Assembly (NCBI GenBank): GCA_964538405.1
Contig: CAZIET010000027.1
Location: 1-9,564, forward strand
From: JAGVWT01 sp964538405
Lineage (GTDB): Archaea; Nanobdellota; Nanobdellia; Pacearchaeales; GW2011-AR1
Length of the DNA: 9,564 bases
Direction: 5' to 3'
A program made the translations under genes and the position numbers. Under the pieces are notes generated by a model. It made no database searches. It had not been told where the DNA came from and saw nothing but the letters and a program-made list of their open reading frames with translations. Positions 6,619 to 9,564 of the stretch are shown here, piece after piece; positions within the stretch are counted from its first letter, which is position 1, and the number at the start of each line of letters is the position of its first letter.

Positions 6619-6627
6619 AATATAAGT
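6619..6627 (-). promoter_or_regulatory. TATA box for the minus-strand 223-aa gene
   Basis: Read on the minus strand this is ACTTATATT, centred about 26 bp before the ATG that ends at 6597. There is no Shine-Dalgarno between it and the start. It lies in the 84-bp divergent region shared with radB. Confidence 0.55.
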
Positions 6628-6650
6628 TTTACTGTCAAAAATTACAACAA

Positions 6651-6660
6651 TTCTTATTAA
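6651..6660 (+). promoter_or_regulatory. TATA box for radB
   Basis: TTCTTATTAA is centred about 26 bp before the radB ATG at 6682. Together with the minus-strand box about 30 bp to the left it makes a compact divergent promoter. A second T-rich stretch (CTTTTTATC, near 6664-6672) is too close to the ATG to serve. Confidence 0.5.
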
Positions 6661-6681
6661 CCTCTTTTTATCTTCTAACTG

Positions 6682-7419
6682 ATGGTAGTCAAGACCGAAA
6701 AGATTTCTACAGGAAGCTACGACTTGAACAAATGGCTTTATGGTGGCTATGAATCAGATATTGTGACCATGATTGCAGGCCCAGCTGGAAGCGGAAAAAC
6801 AAATTTCTGCATTTTAGTTTCATGCAGCCAGGCAAAGAAAGGAAAGAAAGTGATTTTTGTTGATACGGAAGGGGGATTCTCGGTTGAAAGAGTAAAACAG
6901 ATGATTGGAGAAGGTTATGAAGAAGTATTGAAAAATATTTTGCTTCTATCCCCTTCAAATTTCAAAGAGCAACAGGAAAGTTTTATGCAGTTGTTAAACA
7001 AGCTTAAGAAGGAGGAAGTTGGTGTCGTGATCATTGATGGAATTGCAACTTTGTACAGACTGGAATTGGGAGCAGCCGTAAGAAGCGGAGATGAAAACAA
7101 AATAAAGGAGATAAACTGGAGAATGGCCGAACAGATGAAAATACTTTCCGAAATCTCAAGAAAACATCACATTCCGGTTATTATAACAAATCAGGTTTAT
7201 TCTGAATTTTTGTCTGAAGAAGAATTGAAGAAAGGAACAAAAAAAGAAACATATCTTGTCGGAGGAGACTTGCTTAAATACTGGAGCAAATGCATAATTG
7301 AACTGAAAGTTGAAGGAAGAAAAAGGAAGGCGGTTGTTTTGAAGCACAGAAACATGCCGCAAAAGGAGATGAACTTTGAAATAAGCGACAAGGGAATCTT
7401 TAGGAAAGGCTGGATTTGA
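6682..7419 (+). CDS. radB: DNA repair and recombination protein RadB
   Basis: RadA/RecA-family paralogue of archaea that acts as a recombination mediator or accessory factor to RadA. The 245-aa product is a bare RecA core without the N-terminal helix-hairpin-helix domain of RadA, which is the RadB hallmark. Seen here: STGSYDLNKWLYGG (residues 9-22), Walker A GPAGSGKT (33-40), FVDTEG (59-64) with the catalytic-type glutamate E63, Walker B VVIIDG ending at D119, the ITNQVY segment (168-173) and VGGDLLKYWSKCIIEL, conserved in RadA/RadB before the last strands. The length is close to the usual 220-240 aa. It is transcribed divergently from the 223-aa gene. Nre, another repair factor, lies two genes downstream. 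Confidence 0.9.
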   Translation: MVVKTEKISTGSYDLNKWLYGGYESDIVTMIAGPAGSGKTNFCILVSCSQAKKGKKVIFVDTEGGFSVERVKQMIGEGYEEVLKNILLLSPSNFKEQQESFMQLLNKLKKEEVGVVIIDGIATLYRLELGAAVRSGDENKIKEINWRMAEQMKILSEISRKHHIPVIITNQVYSEFLSEEELKKGTKKETYLVGGDLLKYWSKCIIELKVEGRKRKAVVLKHRNMPQKEMNFEISDKGIFRKGWI

Positions 7420-7430
7420 ATATCATAATT

Positions 7431-7438
7431 TTTATAAA
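7431..7438 (+). promoter_or_regulatory. TATA box for the 97-aa orphan
   Basis: TTTATAAA is a near-perfect archaeal TATA box, centred about 25 bp before the ATG at 7460, so the transcript is predicted to be leaderless. It lies in the 40-bp gap after radB, showing that the orphan need not be co-transcribed with it. Confidence 0.6.
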
Positions 7439-7459
7439 TTGGTTTTAATATACTAATTT

Positions 7460-7753
7460 ATGTCAGACAGAACTGGCTTATTACGAGCACGACCCAAGAT
7501 TAGGTCTTTTTCTGAACTCTGTGAGGAGTTTCCTGTAACTTTATTAGATTGCAGTATTTTAGCTTCACATAATGGTGAAGGAAGGAATGAAACAACTCCA
7601 ATAGAGTACTCAGAAAATGGCGCAAGACGTGCAAAACATTTTATTAAACACATTGAAGATGGAGATGAATTTTATGTAACTGATGGTGTTTTAAGAAATT
7701 ATGCTAGAAGACTTAAAATTTCTCATAAAGAAAGAATAAGAAGAGGAGGATAG
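7460..7753 (+). CDS. Unrecognised 97-aa protein, possibly a half PIN domain
   Basis: Not confidently recognised. The 97-aa basic protein contains VTLLDCSILAS (about residues 26-36), which resembles the first strand and catalytic aspartate of a PIN-domain ribonuclease. A helical stretch follows, then FYVTDGVLRNYARRL (about 71-85), which resembles the second strand and helix of that fold. In PIN nucleases a glutamate is expected about where N81 lies, and the last strands with further acidic residues are absent because the frame stops at 7753; frames beyond are full of stops. It could therefore be a shortened, non-catalytic PIN relative or an unrelated small protein. A strong TATA-like box and 40-bp spacing from radB support expression. 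Confidence 0.6.
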   Translation: MSDRTGLLRARPKIRSFSELCEEFPVTLLDCSILASHNGEGRNETTPIEYSENGARRAKHFIKHIEDGDEFYVTDGVLRNYARRLKISHKERIRRGG

Positions 7754-7770
7754 GTTAACAAGTTTTTACC

Positions 7771-7789
7771 GTTATCATAATGACTTTTT
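7771..7789 (+). terminator. Weak stem-loop followed by T5
   Basis: GTTAT and ATGAC can pair (five pairs, one of them G-T) around the loop CATA and are followed directly by TTTTT. A further T5 lies at 7763-7767. Archaeal termination relies mainly on T-tracts, so this is a plausible end for the 97-aa gene's transcript, but the stem is weak. Confidence 0.3.
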
Positions 7790-7831
7790 AGAATCAACTA
7801 TTAATTAACTATTTCTAAGGTGTTAAGAAAG

Positions 7832-7841
7832 ATTATAAATA
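7832..7841 (+). promoter_or_regulatory. TATA box for Nre
   Basis: ATTATAAATA is centred about 27 bp before the ATG at 7863 and follows a purine-rich AAGAAAG that could be a TFB-recognition element. The ATG is preceded by GGACTGTCT, with no Shine-Dalgarno, again suggesting a leaderless transcript. Confidence 0.6.
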
Positions 7842-7862
7842 TCTTCAGTATGTGGACTGTCT

Positions 7863-9068
7863 ATGGAAAATATAAAATTTGAGGTAATAAAGAAAATTGG
7901 TGAGACAAACTTCAAGATAAAAAACTTTTCAAACATTTACCAGCTTGACAGCACTTCTCCCCCTAGCATTTTCATAGGAAGCAAATTACCTTATCCCATG
8001 GTAAATGTAGGGATTTTAAGTCCATTGGAAAGAGATGAAAATGCATGGCTTTATGACGATGCAAAATTTTGGGCTGAAAACAATTTTTCCATTAACGATG
8101 TTTCAAAAATAAGGGAGAGTTTGCTTAATTCCAGATTTAGATCAAATGTCAATGATGCCAAAGTTAATAAGAAATTTGTAGGAATTGCTCAGGAAATTGC
8201 AATGGCTTCCAAACCAGTGGATGTTGAGATTGAATTAAAGAAGGGATTGGATTTTGATAAGCAGAAAGACAGGGTTTTGACTCCGCACGGAATGAAAGCA
8301 GGATTGAAAAAAGCAAAGATAACTTCCAATGTTAAAATCCATAGAAAAGTTGAGAAAATGACTTCTGGAGACTACAAGGCAAGCGAAGGAATAAAATATT
8401 TGTATAAAAGTAATTTCAATGAGTACACTTTGAATAAGATTCTTAGCGTTGGCGTTCTTGGATTGAGGCAGAACAAAAAACTAGTCCCGACAAGATGGAG
8501 CATAACCGCTACTGATGACACTATTGGAAAAATGCTTATTGAACAAGTCAAAGAGCATAAAATAATTGAAAATTATGAATTGCTGTTTGGAGAATTTCTC
8601 GGAAACCAGTATTTGATTCTTTTATTTCCGAATGTTTTCAGTTTTGAATTGTTTGAATTGTATTTGCCTGGAAGTTCATGGAATCCCTCTCTTGGCATAA
8701 AGGCATCCACTGATTTTGAAAGCTATTTTGGAAGAAAAGACTATGCTTCTAGTACAGCAGGAGGGTATTATGCGACCAGATTGCCAATTTTGGAATACTT
8801 GAATTCAATAAAAAGGCAGGCTTGTGCATTAGTAATAAGAATTGAAACTCCAAGCTATTGGGCTGCGTTAGGAGTCTGGGTATGTCGAGAAGCTATAAGA
8901 AAAGCTCTGAATAAAAAGTCAATGGATTTCAATTCAAGAGAAGAGTTGTTGAATGCTGCAAAGCAAATTGGAAAAGTGAAATTTAATTTTGATTCCTCTG
9001 TTATTTTAAAAAGAAGCAGAATATTGAATGAAGTTCTCGCACAGAAAAGATTGGAAAACTGGTTTTAG
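7863..9068 (+). CDS. nre: Archaeal DNA repair protein Nre (PCNA-interacting)
   Basis: Nre proteins are archaea-specific repair factors that bind the sliding clamp PCNA and contribute to tolerance of DNA damage. The 401-aa product shows the family's conserved segments: TSPPSIFIGSKLPYP then VNVG (31-50), VPTRWSITATDDTIGK (208-223), the WNPSLGIKAS region and GGYYATRLPILEYL (300-313) followed by KRQACALVIR. It ends in QKRLENWF (394-401), a good PCNA-interacting (PIP) motif, Q-x-x-L-x-x-W-F, at the very C-terminus. The N-terminus starts close to the SPPS region and has no cysteine cluster; I recall a small zinc-finger-like segment there in many NreA/NreB proteins, so this may be a shorter form. 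I cannot say whether it is NreA or NreB. It has its own promoter, and its stop overlaps a convergent gene by 4 bp. Confidence 0.9.
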   Translation: MENIKFEVIKKIGETNFKIKNFSNIYQLDSTSPPSIFIGSKLPYPMVNVGILSPLERDENAWLYDDAKFWAENNFSINDVSKIRESLLNSRFRSNVNDAKVNKKFVGIAQEIAMASKPVDVEIELKKGLDFDKQKDRVLTPHGMKAGLKKAKITSNVKIHRKVEKMTSGDYKASEGIKYLYKSNFNEYTLNKILSVGVLGLRQNKKLVPTRWSITATDDTIGKMLIEQVKEHKIIENYELLFGEFLGNQYLILLFPNVFSFELFELYLPGSSWNPSLGIKASTDFESYFGRKDYASSTAGGYYATRLPILEYLNSIKRQACALVIRIETPSYWAALGVWVCREAIRKALNKKSMDFNSREELLNAAKQIGKVKFNFDSSVILKRSRILNEVLAQKRLENWF

Positions 9069-9388
9069 TGTTTTGTTGGATGTTTAAGTTCCCATTCTAC
9101 ATCTCGTAATATTCTTGCTAGAATGGACTTTCTGACTTCTTTATGTTGAAGTTCTCCCCAAGATCCTGTGCCTTCTGGCGTTGTAACTAGCTGGGTATAA
9201 AGTAAATTTATATCTTCACCTACTGCAAAGCAAGGTAACTCTACCTTTACTCCCGGTCGTGGAACTATGTTTTTTCTTTGCTGATAATCTCTAACAAATC
9301 TTTGTATGATTTCTATTTCATAGTCTCTGTTATCAACTATGCCTAAGACGCCTGCTATTTCATAAGAAAATTCTATGTAATCGAGCAT
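9065..9388 (-). CDS. Unrecognised 107-aa protein
   Basis: No family recognised. The 107-aa product is soluble-looking, with an acidic N-terminal half and a basic C-terminal helix. It reads as two parts: a helical first half (LDYIEFSYEIAGVLGI, then EIEIIQRFVRDYQQR) and, after a proline/glycine-rich strand region (PRPGVKVELPCF), a loop TTPEGTGSWGELQ leading to the final helix KEVRKSILARILRDVEWEL. There is one cysteine and no membrane segment. A TATA-like box sits about 26 bp upstream on the minus strand and the gene overlaps the end of Nre by 4 bp. The organised secondary-structure texture, the promoter and the absence of any competing frame support a real gene. Confidence 0.65.
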   Translation of the reverse strand: MLDYIEFSYEIAGVLGIVDNRDYEIEIIQRFVRDYQQRKNIVPRPGVKVELPCFAVGEDINLLYTQLVTTPEGTGSWGELQHKEVRKSILARILRDVEWELKHPTKH

Positions 9389-9409
9389 TTATTGTTATTA
9401 TAATTTTAT

Positions 9410-9419
9410 TTTTATAAAA
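9410..9419 (-). promoter_or_regulatory. TATA box for the minus-strand 107-aa gene
   Basis: On the minus strand this reads TTTTATAAAA, centred about 26 bp before the ATG that ends at 9388; the intervening bases have no Shine-Dalgarno. The box is nearly palindromic, so the orientation rests on spacing rather than sequence. Confidence 0.55.
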
Positions 9420-9425
9420 TAGTCG

Positions 9426-9437
9426 TTTTTTATTAAA
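9426..9437 (+). promoter_or_regulatory. TATA-like box for the right-edge membrane protein
   Basis: TTTTTATTAAAC would place a transcription start near 9457-9460 and give a leader of roughly 25-30 nt carrying the Shine-Dalgarno at 9474-9481. A second A/T-rich candidate, ATTTATTAAG (9444-9453), would leave only about 13 nt of leader. Confidence 0.4.
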
Positions 9438-9473
9438 CATCACATTTATTAAGCAATTTTTCCTTTTGTAATA

Positions 9474-9481
9474 AAGGAGGG
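9474..9481 (+). promoter_or_regulatory. Strong Shine-Dalgarno (AAGGAGGG)
   Basis: AAGGAGGG lies 4 nt before the ATG at 9486 and closely matches the expected anti-Shine-Dalgarno end of 16S rRNA. It is the only well-spaced Shine-Dalgarno I see before a gene in this window and it fixes the start of the partial gene at the right edge. Confidence 0.75.
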
Positions 9482-9485
9482 AAAA

Positions 9486-9564
9486 ATGCACAAATGGATT
9501 GATGTGGCATTGGCAGCGCTGATTTTGGTGTTTACTATTTGGCCAACACAGCTTGTATCTGGAA
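9486..9564 (+). CDS. Small membrane protein, N-terminal part (runs off the window)
   Basis: Only the first 26 codons are present. The translation starts MHKWIDVALAALILVFTIWP, a short polar start followed by a hydrophobic helix of about 15 residues, so the product is a membrane protein or has a signal peptide. The tryptophans at each end of the helix are typical of membrane interfaces, and the helix stops at a proline. Its length and function cannot be judged from this part; I suspect a very small protein with one or two membrane helices, common in DPANN genomes, but that is a guess. The start is well supported by the Shine-Dalgarno 4 nt upstream. It is transcribed divergently from the 107-aa minus-strand gene. 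Confidence 0.6.
   Translation, partial: MHKWIDVALAALILVFTIWPTQLVSG

Noticed and set aside
7754..7862. Continuation of the 97-aa gene by frameshift into the following gap
   Set aside because: All three forward frames hit stops quickly and the gap contains T-tracts and the Nre promoter, so there is no lost second half here.
1..9564. tRNA or rRNA genes, C/D-box RNAs, CRISPR arrays, insertion sequences, long repeats
   Set aside because: I saw no cloverleaf or rRNA sequence, no regularly spaced repeats, no transposase and no terminal inverted repeats. A few TGATGA-like strings occur inside genes but without a paired D box at suitable spacing.

Overview
The window reads as chromosomal DNA of an AT-rich, gene-dense archaeon, most likely a DPANN lineage (Woesearchaeota/Pacearchaeota-like). 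Core genes are archaeal in type: release factor aRF1, RNA polymerase subunit L, an MBF1-like zinc-ribbon/HTH factor, RadB and the PCNA-binding repair protein Nre. Several transcription units start with an A/T-rich TATA-like box about 25-28 bp before the ATG and have no Shine-Dalgarno, the pattern of leaderless archaeal mRNAs. The DPANN placement is inferred from compactness, short protein variants and orphan content; no rRNA is present to confirm it.

Layout. Positions 2-4874 form a tightly packed plus-strand run: the 3' part of valS, a short aRF1 gene, scpB, a processive family-2 glycosyltransferase, a 113-aa orphan and a membrane-anchored thioredoxin-like protein. Junctions are 1 to 24 nt gaps or short overlaps. 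A second plus-strand block (4931-5925) has the MBF1-like gene and rpoL. An unrecognised 223-aa minus-strand gene then abuts rpoL tail to tail with no spacer and shares a divergent promoter region with radB. RadB, a 97-aa orphan with a possible half PIN domain, and Nre follow on plus, each with its own TATA-like box. A 107-aa minus-strand orphan overlaps the end of Nre by 4 bp, and a small membrane protein with a strong Shine-Dalgarno starts at the right edge.

How the genes relate. The left block links translation (ValRS, aRF1), chromosome organisation (ScpB) and the cell surface (glycosyltransferase, thioredoxin-like protein). The middle is basal transcription. RadB and Nre are both DNA-repair factors; Nre ends in a clear PCNA-interaction motif. 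There are no mobile elements, CRISPR arrays, tRNA or rRNA genes, and no gene-free stretch over 300 bp. I see no convincing undescribed multi-gene system. The strongest second-look items are an aRF1 that appears to have lost its zinc-binding mini-domain, several orphan genes wedged between core genes, and the coexistence of leaderless and Shine-Dalgarno starts.
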